A stretch of 43,234 nucleotides of DNA from Rhizobium sp. ASV8 (GTDB taxonomy: Bacteria > Pseudomonadota > Alphaproteobacteria > Rhizobiales > Rhizobiaceae): assembly GCF_016429255.1 (NCBI RefSeq), contig NZ_JAELUG010000052.1, positions 1 to 43,234 of the forward strand. Reading direction: 5' to 3'. Under the pieces are notes generated by a model. The model did no database searches, was not told the origin of the DNA, and saw only the letters and a list, made by a program, of their open reading frames with translations. Position numbers and translations under genes: made by a program. Position 1 is the first letter of the stretch. Every line of letters starts with the position of its first letter. Below are positions 1 through 8,350 of the stretch, in pieces.

Positions 1-1
1 A

Positions 2-475
2 ATGACGATCATTAAACGTCAACGTCAGTCTGCCTGGCAATTCCTCTTGCTGCCCCTGCGGCTCGTCATCGCCGTTCTCGTTATCATCAGCGAGATCGCT
101 CGACCCGTTTATCGACCACTCGTGAACTGGTTCGCCTCGCTTTCTATCGTAAAGCATTTCGGTGCGTTTGTCGGGTCCTTACCGCGCGGCGTTATTCTCG
201 TCCTATTCGTCGTGCCCCTTGCGATTGCCGAGCCTCTGAAAATTTACGCGTTGGTCGTTATTGCCAGGGGCCATGTGATCTCCGGGTTCGTCATCATCGC
301 ATTGGCCTACCTGATGAGCTTTCTTTTGGTTGAACGGCTTTTCCATGCAGGCCGCGAGAAACTACTCACCTATGCGTGGCTCAAATGGATCATGGATCGC
401 GTTGAGATCGTCCGGGGCTGGGTCGTCGAGATAAAGGAAAGCGCGATCATGACGATGCGGGCCTGGCTGCAATGA
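2..475 (+). CDS. Small membrane protein of unknown function
   Basis: This 157-residue protein is not assigned to a family I recognise. It has a basic N-terminus (KRQRQ), one hydrophobic stretch at about residues 14-32, and two more at about 63-82 and 92-111. The C-terminal third is amphipathic and contains Trp and Arg/Lys residues, so it probably faces the cytoplasm. It is likely an inner-membrane protein with two or three membrane passes. The ATG lies one base inside the window, so no ribosome binding site can be seen and the real start may be upstream. It is followed by about 460 bases without a gene, so it is probably not part of the sugar operon downstream. Confidence 0.6.
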   Translation: MTIIKRQRQSAWQFLLLPLRLVIAVLVIISEIARPVYRPLVNWFASLSIVKHFGAFVGSLPRGVILVLFVVPLAIAEPLKIYALVVIARGHVISGFVIIALAYLMSFLLVERLFHAGREKLLTYAWLKWIMDRVEIVRGWVVEIKESAIMTMRAWLQ

Positions 476-870
476 ATGGCAATAGCTGACCCAACCGCAT
501 TGCCCGCCGAAGCCGTTCAATTCAATCATCACGACGGTGAAGGAAAGCGGCCGCGCCCGTGGTCAGATTGAACAAAGTGGAGAGTGCAGCAGGTGCGCAT
601 TCCACGCCGATGGACCAGGCTTCACCGCCGGCCGTAAATCTCAATCACCCTCTCATGGGCGATTTTATGCCCTCCCGCTCTGAGCGACCTATGTGGAGAC
701 TGCGCGATTACTATCCGTATTCCTGCGGAGAATAATGGGCTGCATGCACGGCTACAGCGCGGTTAGGTCACAAACACACATTGGGTCAGAGCGCCGGGAA
801 ACCCGACGGATGTCAATGCCGCTCCGGTCCAACCTCGCTCACGGCAGCCCGACTCGAACCCTATGGGAGC
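476..870. other. Gene-poor spacer before the sugar operon
   Basis: I see no convincing coding region here. The one short open frame (693-878) lacks a ribosome binding site and recognisable protein character. No clear terminator hairpin or RNA gene was found. The downstream end runs into the promoter of the LacI gene. Confidence 0.5.
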
Positions 871-874
871 TTGC

Positions 875-903
875 TTGACATCAAACACTCGACACACTAT
901 TGA
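875..903 (+). promoter_or_regulatory. Sigma70-like promoter of the sugar operon
   Basis: A perfect -35 box TTGACA (875-880) is followed after 17 bases by TATTGA (898-903) as a -10 candidate. Transcription would then start about 910, some 25 bases before the lacI start codon. The -10 box overlaps the first of two ATACGTAT palindromes, so a bound repressor would block the polymerase. The -35 box is strong; the -10 box matches the consensus only partly. Confidence 0.55.
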
Positions 904-925
904 TACGTATCACTAATACGTATAA
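901..925. promoter_or_regulatory. Twin ATACGTAT palindromes, probable LacI-family operator
   Basis: The 12-base perfect palindrome TGATACGTATCA (901-912) is followed by a second ATACGTAT core at 916-923, with centres 13 bases apart. The symmetric core with a central CpG is the usual form of LacI/GalR-family operators. It sits on the -10/+1 region directly upstream of the gene for a LacI-type regulator, which suggests autoregulation of lacI and the transporter operon. The binding itself is inferred. Confidence 0.6.
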
Positions 926-935
926 GTGAAGATCG

Positions 936-1949
936 ATGACAAACGGACGAGCAACGCAAAAAGATGTCGCACGGGCCGCGGGGGTCTCCCAGGCCACCGT
1001 TTCCATGGTGCTGAGTGGCGGCGGCGCATCCATCCCGGCCGAGACCTGGGAGCGCATCACCAAGGCGGCAAAAGATCTCGGCTATGTGCCGAACCGCTTT
1101 GCGCAGGCGTTGAAGACGAGCCGCACGATGACGATTGCCTGCATTGTGCCCGACATCACCAACCCGTTCTATCCTTCGCTGGTGCGCGGCATTCAGTCGA
1201 TCGCCGACGGGCAGAGCTACGATGTGATCACAGTCAATACCGATGGTACGCCGGAGCGCGAACGTCACTTTCTCGATTGGGCACGGCAGGGACGCGTCGA
1301 CGGCGTGATCGGCGTCTTCTTCACCTTGAAGGCCAAGGATTTCAGCCCGTTGGTTGAAGCTGGCGTTCCGGTGGTACGAATTGAATCGTCGAAAAAACGC
1401 GGCGGCGCGATCCCGGTTGACGATATCTATGTCGACAGCCGCGCGGCGGCGGAAGCGGTGACCGAATATCTGCTCAGCCTTGGTCATAGCCGCATCGCGC
1501 TTGTCGCCGGTCGTGGCGGCCCGCAGGCGCATCGCATCGAAGGCTATCGCGCCGCGCTCGCAAAGCGCGGCCATCCCGATCACGTCGTCATCGACGAGGA
1601 ATTTTCCGAGTTGGGTGGCATTCGTGCGGCTGAGAGCATCCTCGGCGGCGATTTCAAACCCACCGCCATCTTCGCGGCCAATGACCTGATGGCGATCGGG
1701 GTGATGCAGTCGCTGCGCGAGCGCCGCATTCGCATTCCCGAGGATATCGCCGTCGTCGGTTTCGACGACATTTCGGCCGCCAAGCTCGTTACGCCGTCAC
1801 TGACGACGGTCGCACAGTTCCAGTGGAAAATGGGAGAACGTGCCGCGCAGACCCTGATGGATCGTCTTCGCGGAGAGAAGACCGGTGCAGGAACCGCTGT
1901 CGAAATGCCCTTCGACCTCATCGTCCGGGGCTCGACGAACAACGAATAA
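936..1949 (+). CDS. LacI/GalR-family transcriptional regulator
   Basis: This 337-residue protein has the family's length and layout: an N-terminal helix-turn-helix at about residues 7-28 (QKDVARAAGVSQATVSMVL), then a hinge and a periplasmic-binding-protein-like effector domain starting with the typical TIACIVPDITNPFYP stretch. The C-terminal half contains the conserved AIFAANDLMAIGVMQSL and VVGFDDI motifs. It presumably binds a sugar or sugar derivative imported by the transporter encoded just downstream and represses the operon, including its own gene, through the twin palindromes at 901-925. It is the first gene of the operon; the binding-protein gene follows after 24 bases. The effector is unknown. 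Confidence 0.93.
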   Translation: MTNGRATQKDVARAAGVSQATVSMVLSGGGASIPAETWERITKAAKDLGYVPNRFAQALKTSRTMTIACIVPDITNPFYPSLVRGIQSIADGQSYDVITVNTDGTPERERHFLDWARQGRVDGVIGVFFTLKAKDFSPLVEAGVPVVRIESSKKRGGAIPVDDIYVDSRAAAEAVTEYLLSLGHSRIALVAGRGGPQAHRIEGYRAALAKRGHPDHVVIDEEFSELGGIRAAESILGGDFKPTAIFAANDLMAIGVMQSLRERRIRIPEDIAVVGFDDISAAKLVTPSLTTVAQFQWKMGERAAQTLMDRLRGEKTGAGTAVEMPFDLIVRGSTNNE

Positions 1950-1973
1950 AAGCAAATCGGGAGGAGAAAACCG

Positions 1974-3293
1974 ATGCATAGACGTACCGTTTTGAAGGCC
2001 GGTCTCGGCCTTGCCGCCTTGCCGCTCATGTCCCGCCTCGCTTTTGCGGCGGATCAGAAGCCTGTATCTTTCTGGTATGAATCCGCGTCGCCGGAAAACC
2101 AGGATAACCTCAAGAATATCCTGATCGATCCATTCAATACGGCCCATCCGGAGGACCTGCTGAGCATTGACTTCCGCGGCGCCGATCTCGACAAGCAACT
2201 GCGTGTTGCCATGCTCGCCGGCACGGGACCAGATGTCGTCTTCACGGCCGGCCCGAGTTATGTCGCGGCGATGGCCCAGGCCGGTCAGCTTCTACCGCTC
2301 GACGATTATGCCAAGAAATATGGCTGGAACGAGCGCCTGCTGCCGCTCTTCCTTGATCTCGGCCGTTATAACGGCAAGCTGTATGCGCTGGCGAAGACCT
2401 ACGAAACGCTTGGCCTTTTCTACAATAAGACATTGTTCGAGCAGAACAAATGGAAGGTGCCGACGACGATATCAGATTTCGAGTCGCTCGCCGACGAGAT
2501 GAAGGCGAAGGGGCTTACTCCCTTCGGTGCCGGCAACGCCGACTGGCGTCCGGCCAACGAGCACTATGTCTCGATCGCCTTCAATTCGATCGCCGGTCCG
2601 GAGAACGTCTACAAGGCCCTTACAGGGGCGATCCCGTGGACAGACCCCGCTTTCGTGCATTCGATCGACAAGCTCGCAGAGTGGTGGGACAAGGGCTACT
2701 TCGGCGAAAACTATTTCTCGCTGACGCTCGAGCAGGCCTTTGCGCAGATCGCCAGCGGTCAGGCCGGCATGGCGCCGACCGGCACTTGGAACTTCACCAA
2801 CGTTCAGACCTATTTCCCACAGAACAACGCGGAGCCCGGCTTCGTCGGCTTCCCGAGCGAGAAAGGCGACCCGATCTTCGCGCTCGGTATCGGCTCGACA
2901 CTGTCGGTCAACGCCAAATCAACCAATGCCGATGGCGCCGCCACCGTCCTCGACTACATGTTCACGGACGACTACTACAGCAAGATGAACTCCGTCTGGC
3001 AGGGCGAATGGAATCTACCGCTGGCAGACCTTTCCAAGGTCGAACTCTCCGACAAGGTGCTGCCTCTCTACGAGGATGCGATGAAGCAGTTGGCGGGTGC
3101 CGTCAGCGCCGGCAAATATGGCTATACGACCTGGACCTTCCTGCCGCCAGCCACGGATACATACCTCGTGAGCGGCATGGAAGAAGTCTGGCTCAAGAAG
3201 ACGAAGCCGGCAGACTTTCTCAAGAAGCTCGATGAGACCTTCAAGCAGGAACGCGATGCCGGCAAGGCGCCGGCGGTTCCACCCCGCGTCTGA
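1974..3293 (+). CDS. Sugar ABC transporter substrate-binding protein (family 1)
   Basis: This 439-residue periplasmic protein resembles extracellular solute-binding proteins of family 1 (MalE/UgpB class). The N-terminus has a twin-arginine-like motif (HRRTVLKAG) followed by a hydrophobic stretch and a likely cleavage site after LAFA, near residue 25, so Tat export is possible. Family-typical stretches include TGPDVVFTAGPSYVAAMAQAG, a LYALAKTYETLGLFYNKTLF segment near residues 135-155 and GQAGMAPTGTWNF. A strong ribosome binding site (GGGAGGAG) precedes the ATG. It should deliver a carbohydrate to the two permeases that follow after 50 bases. The exact ligand cannot be told from the sequence. 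Confidence 0.93.
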   Translation: MHRRTVLKAGLGLAALPLMSRLAFAADQKPVSFWYESASPENQDNLKNILIDPFNTAHPEDLLSIDFRGADLDKQLRVAMLAGTGPDVVFTAGPSYVAAMAQAGQLLPLDDYAKKYGWNERLLPLFLDLGRYNGKLYALAKTYETLGLFYNKTLFEQNKWKVPTTISDFESLADEMKAKGLTPFGAGNADWRPANEHYVSIAFNSIAGPENVYKALTGAIPWTDPAFVHSIDKLAEWWDKGYFGENYFSLTLEQAFAQIASGQAGMAPTGTWNFTNVQTYFPQNNAEPGFVGFPSEKGDPIFALGIGSTLSVNAKSTNADGAATVLDYMFTDDYYSKMNSVWQGEWNLPLADLSKVELSDKVLPLYEDAMKQLAGAVSAGKYGYTTWTFLPPATDTYLVSGMEEVWLKKTKPADFLKKLDETFKQERDAGKAPAVPPRV

Positions 3294-3343
3294 TAGCCGC
3301 CGCAGGGCGGCGCGAGAAGCGTCGCCCCTGCCCGGAGGAAACC

Positions 3344-4189
3344 ATGCACCGACTCTATCTCGTTCCGACGATGATCATTAATATCATCATCGTCCTGATC
3401 CCCGCATTGCTGACGGTGGCGCTCGCCTTCTGCAATTGGGATGGCATTTCTTCACCCACCTTTGCAGGTCTCGATAATTTCCGCACGCTTGCGGATGATC
3501 GCGTCTTCTGGTTGGCGCTCGGCAACAACATCATCTGGACGCTCGTCTTCCTGACAGTTCCGGTCCTGATGGGATTGTTGGCCGCCTCGATGCTGCTGAT
3601 CGTGCGCCGCGGCAGCAATTTCTTTCAGGTCGTCTACTTCCTGCCCGTCGTCATCGCGACCGCGATCACGGCCCGTATCTGGCAGGGCATGATCTATAGT
3701 CCCGTGACCGGTGTCTTCGGCCTCCTCAAGAAATACGGCCTGCCGATCCCCAATCCGCTGACACAGCCACCGATCGCGCTTTTCGGTGTCGCGACCGTCG
3801 ACCTCTGGCACTGGTGGGGCTTCCTCTGCGTCATCTTCTTTGCAGCGCTCCGCCAGGTGCCGCAGGAGCAGATCGAGGCCGCCAGAATAGAGGGCGCGAC
3901 CTATTTTCAGATGATGCGCTACGTGTTGCTGCCGGGCATTCGGCCGACCATTACGCTGATGATGATCATGACGGTCATCTGGTCGTTCCTCGCCTTCGAT
4001 TTCGTCTACATCCTCACGCAGGGTGGACCGGCTTTTTCGAGCGAGTTGCTTTCGACCCTTGCCTATCGCAAGGCATTTTACGACCTGAACGTCGGGCAGG
4101 CCGCGGCAGCGGCTCTTGTCATCAGCCTGTTCGGTCTCGTCGGCACGTTTTTCTATGTCCGCATCCAGACCCGGGAGGGCGAACAATGA
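3344..4189 (+). CDS. Sugar ABC transporter permease, MalF/UgpA-like
   Basis: This 281-residue inner-membrane protein is a carbohydrate ABC permease of the MalF/UgpA type. It has about six hydrophobic segments, and the cytoplasmic EAA loop is clear (EQIEAARIEGATYFQMMRYV followed by LLPGIRP, around residues 179-206), the site that docks with the ATPase. It lacks the large periplasmic insertion of E. coli MalF, like most members from this group. A GGAGGAAA ribosome binding site lies before the ATG. Its stop overlaps the start of the next permease gene in an ATGA junction, which points to coupled translation and a heterodimeric channel. Confidence 0.93.
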   Translation: MHRLYLVPTMIINIIIVLIPALLTVALAFCNWDGISSPTFAGLDNFRTLADDRVFWLALGNNIIWTLVFLTVPVLMGLLAASMLLIVRRGSNFFQVVYFLPVVIATAITARIWQGMIYSPVTGVFGLLKKYGLPIPNPLTQPPIALFGVATVDLWHWWGFLCVIFFAALRQVPQEQIEAARIEGATYFQMMRYVLLPGIRPTITLMMIMTVIWSFLAFDFVYILTQGGPAFSSELLSTLAYRKAFYDLNVGQAAAAALVISLFGLVGTFFYVRIQTREGEQ

Positions 4190-5019
4190 GGCTTGTAGAA
4201 AGCCGCCTGACCCTCTGGGTCTGCTATATCCTGCTTGGCATCTTCGCCTTCCTCGCGCTCTTTCCGATCGCTCTCCTGGTGCTGAACTCGCTAAAGCCGG
4301 CAGCCCAGATCGTCCAGAACCCGCTCGGCCTGCCGCAGCCGATCCGTTGGCAGAACTTCGCCAATGCCTGGAACCACGCAAAGTTCTCGAAGACGTTCAT
4401 CAACTCGCTGATCGTGTCCGGCACAACGATCGCGCTTGTCTGCACGACATCGTCGCTGACAGCCTATGTGATCGCGCGCCGCAAGATCAAAAGCTGGAAG
4501 ATCTTCACCTTCTATCTGCTCGCAACCACCACTGCACCGATCCAGCTCTATATCTTTCCGCTCTATTTCGGCTTTGCGAAGCTCGGCCTGATCAACAACA
4601 TATTCGGCGTCGCATTGATCTACACCGCCCTCTACAGCCCCTTCGCAGTGATGCTGCTTAGAACCTACTTCCTTGCGGTTCCAAAGGAGCTTGAAGAGGC
4701 GGCGATCGTCGATGGCGCCACGCACTGGCAGGTGTTCTGGCGGGTGATGCTGCCGATCGTCTCGCCAGGCATCCTCACCGTGGCGCTGATCATCGGGCTG
4801 AACTCGTGGAATGAATTCCTCATCGCTACGACCTTCCTGCAAAAGCAGGAGAACATGACCGCCGTCATCGCCTTCTTTCTGCTTTCCGGCCAGTACAGCT
4901 CCGACTGGGGCGAGATCATGGCCGCAGCCCTCATCATCGTCGTGCCAGTCGTTGCGCTTTTCGTCTTCATGCAGAAGCGCTTCATCGAAGGCATGGCCGG
5001 CGGCTCCGTCAAAGGCTGA
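4186..5019 (+). CDS. Sugar ABC transporter permease, MalG/UgpE-like
   Basis: The second permease has 277 residues. The ATG at 4186 overlaps the preceding stop codon; longer open frames upstream would run inside the neighbouring gene and give a non-membrane sequence, so this start is preferred. The protein begins with an N-terminal membrane segment (LWVCYILLGIFAFLALFPIA) and carries the EAA loop ELEEAAIVDGATHWQVFWRV followed by MLPIVSPG, around residues 166-193. It forms the translocation pore with the MalF-like partner. The ADP-ribosylglycohydrolase-like gene follows after 29 bases. Confidence 0.93.
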   Translation: MRLVESRLTLWVCYILLGIFAFLALFPIALLVLNSLKPAAQIVQNPLGLPQPIRWQNFANAWNHAKFSKTFINSLIVSGTTIALVCTTSSLTAYVIARRKIKSWKIFTFYLLATTTAPIQLYIFPLYFGFAKLGLINNIFGVALIYTALYSPFAVMLLRTYFLAVPKELEEAAIVDGATHWQVFWRVMLPIVSPGILTVALIIGLNSWNEFLIATTFLQKQENMTAVIAFFLLSGQYSSDWGEIMAAALIIVVPVVALFVFMQKRFIEGMAGGSVKG

Positions 5020-5048
5020 ACGATTTTCCTGGTTAAATGGAGTGAACA

Positions 5049-7157
5049 ATGCAGCTTCCGAACGACTATCTCGAACGCGTCTATGCCGGTGTCCTGGGCA
5101 AGCTTATCGGCGTCTATCTCGGTCGCCCCTTCGAGGGCTGGACCTACCAGAAGATCATGGAGGAGCTTGGCCCGATCGAGTACTATGTGCATGAGCGCCT
5201 GAACCAGCCGCTTGTCGTCACCGACGACGATGTGGCCGGCACCTTCACCTTCATCCGCGCGCTTGAAGACTACGGCATCAAACCGAACCTTTCGGCCGAG
5301 GAAATCGGCAAGGCGTGGCTCAACTACATCGTCGAGGAGCGGTCGATCCTCTGGTGGGGCGGCAATGGCAACTCCACGGAACACACCGCCTGGCTGAACC
5401 TCAAGAAGGGCGTGTCGGCACCGCATTCCGGTTCGATCGCCACCAATGGTCAGGGCGTCGCCGAACAGATCGGCGCGCAGATCTTCATCGACGGATGGGC
5501 GATGGTTGCGCCTGGCCAGCCGGAGCTTGCAGCCAGGCTTGCCGAACAGGCAGGCAAGGTCAGCCATGACGGCGAATCCGTTTATGCCGCCATGCTGTGG
5601 GCCGCGATGGAAGCGGAAGCCTTCATCTCCTCCGACATCGACCACCTGATCGATGTCGGACTGAAACAGATCCCGACGGACAGCCATATCGCCCGGCTGA
5701 TTGCCGACATCAGAGCCTGGCACAAGGCAAATCCGGACTGGCGCGACACACGCCAGAAGATTGAGGACAATTACGGCTACGACAAATATCCCGGTAATTG
5801 CCACATCATGCCCAATCACGCCCTGATGATCATGACGGTGCTCTATGCGCCGCACGACTTCCAGAAGGCGCAGATGATTGTCAACACGTCGGGCTGGGAT
5901 ACGGATTGCAATGCCGGCAATGTCGGCTGCCTGCTCGGGATCATGAACGGGCTCGACGGACTTGCCGAGGGCCCGGACTTCCGCGGACCTATCGCCGACC
6001 GCTTGCTGATCTCGTCGGCCGATGGTGGAAATTCCATCAATGATGCGGTTCGTCAGGCATATTTTCTGACCAATCTCGGCCTGAGGCTTGCCGGCCAACA
6101 ATCACTCGATGCCCCGAAGAATGGCGCGCAGTTCCACTTTTCTCTCCCCGGAAGCCAGCAGGGCTTCCGCCCGCAGGCGGGCCTCAACACGGCAAGCGAC
6201 GTACGCGTCGGCAATGCCGAGTTCGAGAGCGGCCGTGCGTTAACCATCGACTACGACGCCATCGGGCCCGCACAAAGCGCGGTCGTCACGACACCGACCT
6301 TCTCGCCACGCGAAATGCTCGACATGCGGACCTACGACCTGATGGCAACGCCGCTTGTCTATCCAGGTCAGACGGCAAAGGCACGCATCAAGGCCGACGC
6401 GCAGAACCGTGGCGCAATCGAAGCTCGCCTGCGCATCCGTGTCTATGACGAGCGGGATCAATTAAGCGATGTAGATTCGGATCCGGTTATCCTTCAGCCC
6501 GGCTCCGAGGCCACACTCGAATGGACGCTGCCCGATGTCGATGGTCAGCCGATCGCCGAAATCGGCATTGCGGTAAGCGGTACGGGTCGACGGGCTGATG
6601 GCCGTCTTCTGGTCGATTACATCCGCTGGGACGGAACGCCAAAATTGACCCTCAAGCGTCCGGCCGGTGACGGCGATTTCTGGCGCATGGCCTGGGTAAA
6701 CGGCGCGAGCTTCTTCTCCAAGCGCTTCCCGGCCGCCTTCCGTATTGCGCAAAATAGCGGCGAAGGCATCATCATCCACGGCACGCGGCAATGGACCGAT
6801 TACCAAGCCTCCGGCCAGGTGATGATTCATCTCGGCAATTACGGCGGCCTCGCCATCCGCGCCCAGGGCCTTCGGCGCTATTATGGGGCACGGGTGACGC
6901 GCGACGGCAAGATGCAGATCGTCAGGGTCCGCGATGAAGACACCAAGGTCCTTGCGGAGGCGCCTTTCAAGACCGAATTCGACAAGCACATTGCGATGAA
7001 AGTCACGGCGCAAGGCGCACGAATTACCTTTGAAGCTGATGGGATCTCGGTGGTGGCGGAGGACAGCTCCGAGGAAGCCTTCCGCGACGGCGGTGTTGGT
7101 CTGCTCGTCCATGAGGGCGCCTTGTCGTCGAACGAGATCCGGATCGGAGCGGCGTGA
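5049..7157 (+). CDS. Two-domain ADP-ribosylglycohydrolase-family protein
   Basis: This 702-residue protein has no signal peptide, so it is probably cytoplasmic. The N-terminal half (about 1-345) belongs to the ADP-ribosylglycohydrolase/crystallin J1 family: it opens with YAGVLGKLIGVYLGRPFEG, has the metal-binding TDDDVAGTF motif at about 58-66, and the second acidic motif SGWDTDCNAGNVGCLLG near 281-297. The family hydrolyses N-glycosidic bonds in ADP-ribosyl compounds using two magnesium ions. The C-terminal half lacks the family signature; its last ~150 residues (GEGIIIHGTRQWTDYQASGQ onward) resemble concanavalin/DUF1080-like beta-sandwich domains that bind or cleave glycans. Its place inside a sugar importer operon suggests it processes the imported ligand, possibly an N-glycoside. 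Specific substrate unknown. Confidence 0.85.
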   Translation: MQLPNDYLERVYAGVLGKLIGVYLGRPFEGWTYQKIMEELGPIEYYVHERLNQPLVVTDDDVAGTFTFIRALEDYGIKPNLSAEEIGKAWLNYIVEERSILWWGGNGNSTEHTAWLNLKKGVSAPHSGSIATNGQGVAEQIGAQIFIDGWAMVAPGQPELAARLAEQAGKVSHDGESVYAAMLWAAMEAEAFISSDIDHLIDVGLKQIPTDSHIARLIADIRAWHKANPDWRDTRQKIEDNYGYDKYPGNCHIMPNHALMIMTVLYAPHDFQKAQMIVNTSGWDTDCNAGNVGCLLGIMNGLDGLAEGPDFRGPIADRLLISSADGGNSINDAVRQAYFLTNLGLRLAGQQSLDAPKNGAQFHFSLPGSQQGFRPQAGLNTASDVRVGNAEFESGRALTIDYDAIGPAQSAVVTTPTFSPREMLDMRTYDLMATPLVYPGQTAKARIKADAQNRGAIEARLRIRVYDERDQLSDVDSDPVILQPGSEATLEWTLPDVDGQPIAEIGIAVSGTGRRADGRLLVDYIRWDGTPKLTLKRPAGDGDFWRMAWVNGASFFSKRFPAAFRIAQNSGEGIIIHGTRQWTDYQASGQVMIHLGNYGGLAIRAQGLRRYYGARVTRDGKMQIVRVRDEDTKVLAEAPFKTEFDKHIAMKVTAQGARITFEADGISVVAEDSSEEAFRDGGVGLLVHEGALSSNEIRIGAA

Positions 7158-8257
7158 TGGCAACCGTTACCATAGACAGGGCACGCAAGGCCTACGGCGC
7201 CGTGGAAATTCTCCACGGTGTCTCGGCTGATATCGCAGACGGCGAGTTCGTTGTCTTGGTCGGGCCATCCGGCTGCGGCAAGTCGACCCTTCTTAGAATG
7301 ATTGCCGGTCTTGAAGACATCACCGGCGGCACGATCGGCATCGGCGGGCGCGTGGTCAACAATCTGCCGCCCAAGGAACGCGACATATCCATGGTCTTTC
7401 AGAATTATGCGCTTTACCCGCATATGACGGTTGCCGAAAACATGGCCTTCTCGCTGACGCTTGCCGGTGCACCCAAGGACGAGAAGCAGAAGCGTGTGGC
7501 GCATGCGGCGCAAATTCTCGGGCTCACCGACCTGCTGGGACGTTATCCCCGGCAACTGTCGGGTGGTCAGCGCCAGCGCGTCGCCATGGGACGCTCGATC
7601 GTTCGCGATCCGCAGGTCTTCCTCTTCGACGAGCCCTTGTCCAACCTGGATGCAAAGCTGCGCGTGGCAATGCGAGCCGAGATCAAGAGCCTCCATCGCC
7701 GGCTGGCGACGACAACAATCTATGTGACCCACGATCAGGTCGAGGCAATGACCATGGCCGATCGGATCGTGGTCATGAACGGCGGGCATATCGAACAGAT
7801 CGGCAAGCCACTCGAGCTCTACGACAATCCGCATAGCACCTTCGTCGCCGCCTTCATCGGCTCTCCGGCGATGAACTTGCTGAACGGGCGCTTTGACAGT
7901 GACGGCGGCCGGCCTGTCTTCAAGACGAATGACGGCATCATATTGCCCCTGCACGATCAGGCACCGAAGCTCGCCGGCGTGGAGGGTGTGTACGGCATTC
8001 GGCCGGAATATTTTACCCTTTCGGCGGCGAATGTCGGCATTCCAGCGCGCGTGGTGGTCGTCGAACCACTCGGATCTGAAACGCATATAACGGCAACCGT
8101 TGGTGGACAGACAATCGTCACCGTTTTCCATGACCGGCTCGATATCGCGCCGGAAGAGACGATCTGGCTGCAGCCGCGGACGGACCGGATCTGCCTGTTC
8201 GACGCCGACGGGCGACGCCTGTCAAACAAGGCGGCCGAGCCGGTGATGTCAGCTTGA
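7157..8257 (+). CDS. Sugar ABC transporter ATP-binding protein, UgpC/MsmK-like
   Basis: This 366-residue ATPase energises the importer. It has Walker A GPSGCGKST at residues 36-44, the Q-loop NYALYPHMTV, signature LSGGQRQRVAMGRS, Walker B VFLFDEPLSNLD, and the switch histidine in YVTHDQVEAMTMADRI. A C-terminal TOBE-type regulatory domain follows (GIRPEYFTL onward), as in MalK/UgpC. The ATG at 7157 overlaps the preceding stop by one base; a GTG three bases earlier is possible but adds only one residue. It is the last gene of the operon, with a hairpin at 8268-8310 after it. Confidence 0.93.
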   Translation: MATVTIDRARKAYGAVEILHGVSADIADGEFVVLVGPSGCGKSTLLRMIAGLEDITGGTIGIGGRVVNNLPPKERDISMVFQNYALYPHMTVAENMAFSLTLAGAPKDEKQKRVAHAAQILGLTDLLGRYPRQLSGGQRQRVAMGRSIVRDPQVFLFDEPLSNLDAKLRVAMRAEIKSLHRRLATTTIYVTHDQVEAMTMADRIVVMNGGHIEQIGKPLELYDNPHSTFVAAFIGSPAMNLLNGRFDSDGGRPVFKTNDGIILPLHDQAPKLAGVEGVYGIRPEYFTLSAANVGIPARVVVVEPLGSETHITATVGGQTIVTVFHDRLDIAPEETIWLQPRTDRICLFDADGRRLSNKAAEPVMSA

Positions 8258-8267
8258 CCAGCCATGA

Positions 8268-8310
8268 AGCGATTGGCTGATCGTCGGTTCCAATGATCCA
8301 GCCGATCGCT
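8268..8310. terminator. Convergent-region hairpin, probable bidirectional terminator
   Basis: The arms at 8268-8282 and 8295-8310 pair almost completely (AGCGATTGGCTGATC with GATCCAGCCGATCGCT), with one G-U pair and one bulged base around a 12-base loop. It lies between the stop codons of two convergent genes, 10 bases after the ATPase gene. There is no clear T-run on either side, so termination by this hairpin is a reasoned guess. Confidence 0.5.
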
Positions 8311-8350
8311 CCATAGGCATGCGATCTCCCCGTTGGGTGCTGATCGTCTC

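Noticed and set aside
693..878. 61-codon plus-strand frame before lacI
   Set aside because: No ribosome binding site, no hydrophobic or domain pattern, and it overlaps the promoter of the sugar operon.
4665..6101. 478-codon minus-strand frame
   Set aside because: It lies antisense to the MalG-like and ADP-ribosylglycohydrolase-like genes, which have strong family matches. High GC content explains the open antisense frame.
6881..8131. 416-codon minus-strand frame
   Set aside because: It is antisense to the UgpC-like ATPase, whose motifs are all intact; no family features are seen in the antisense product.
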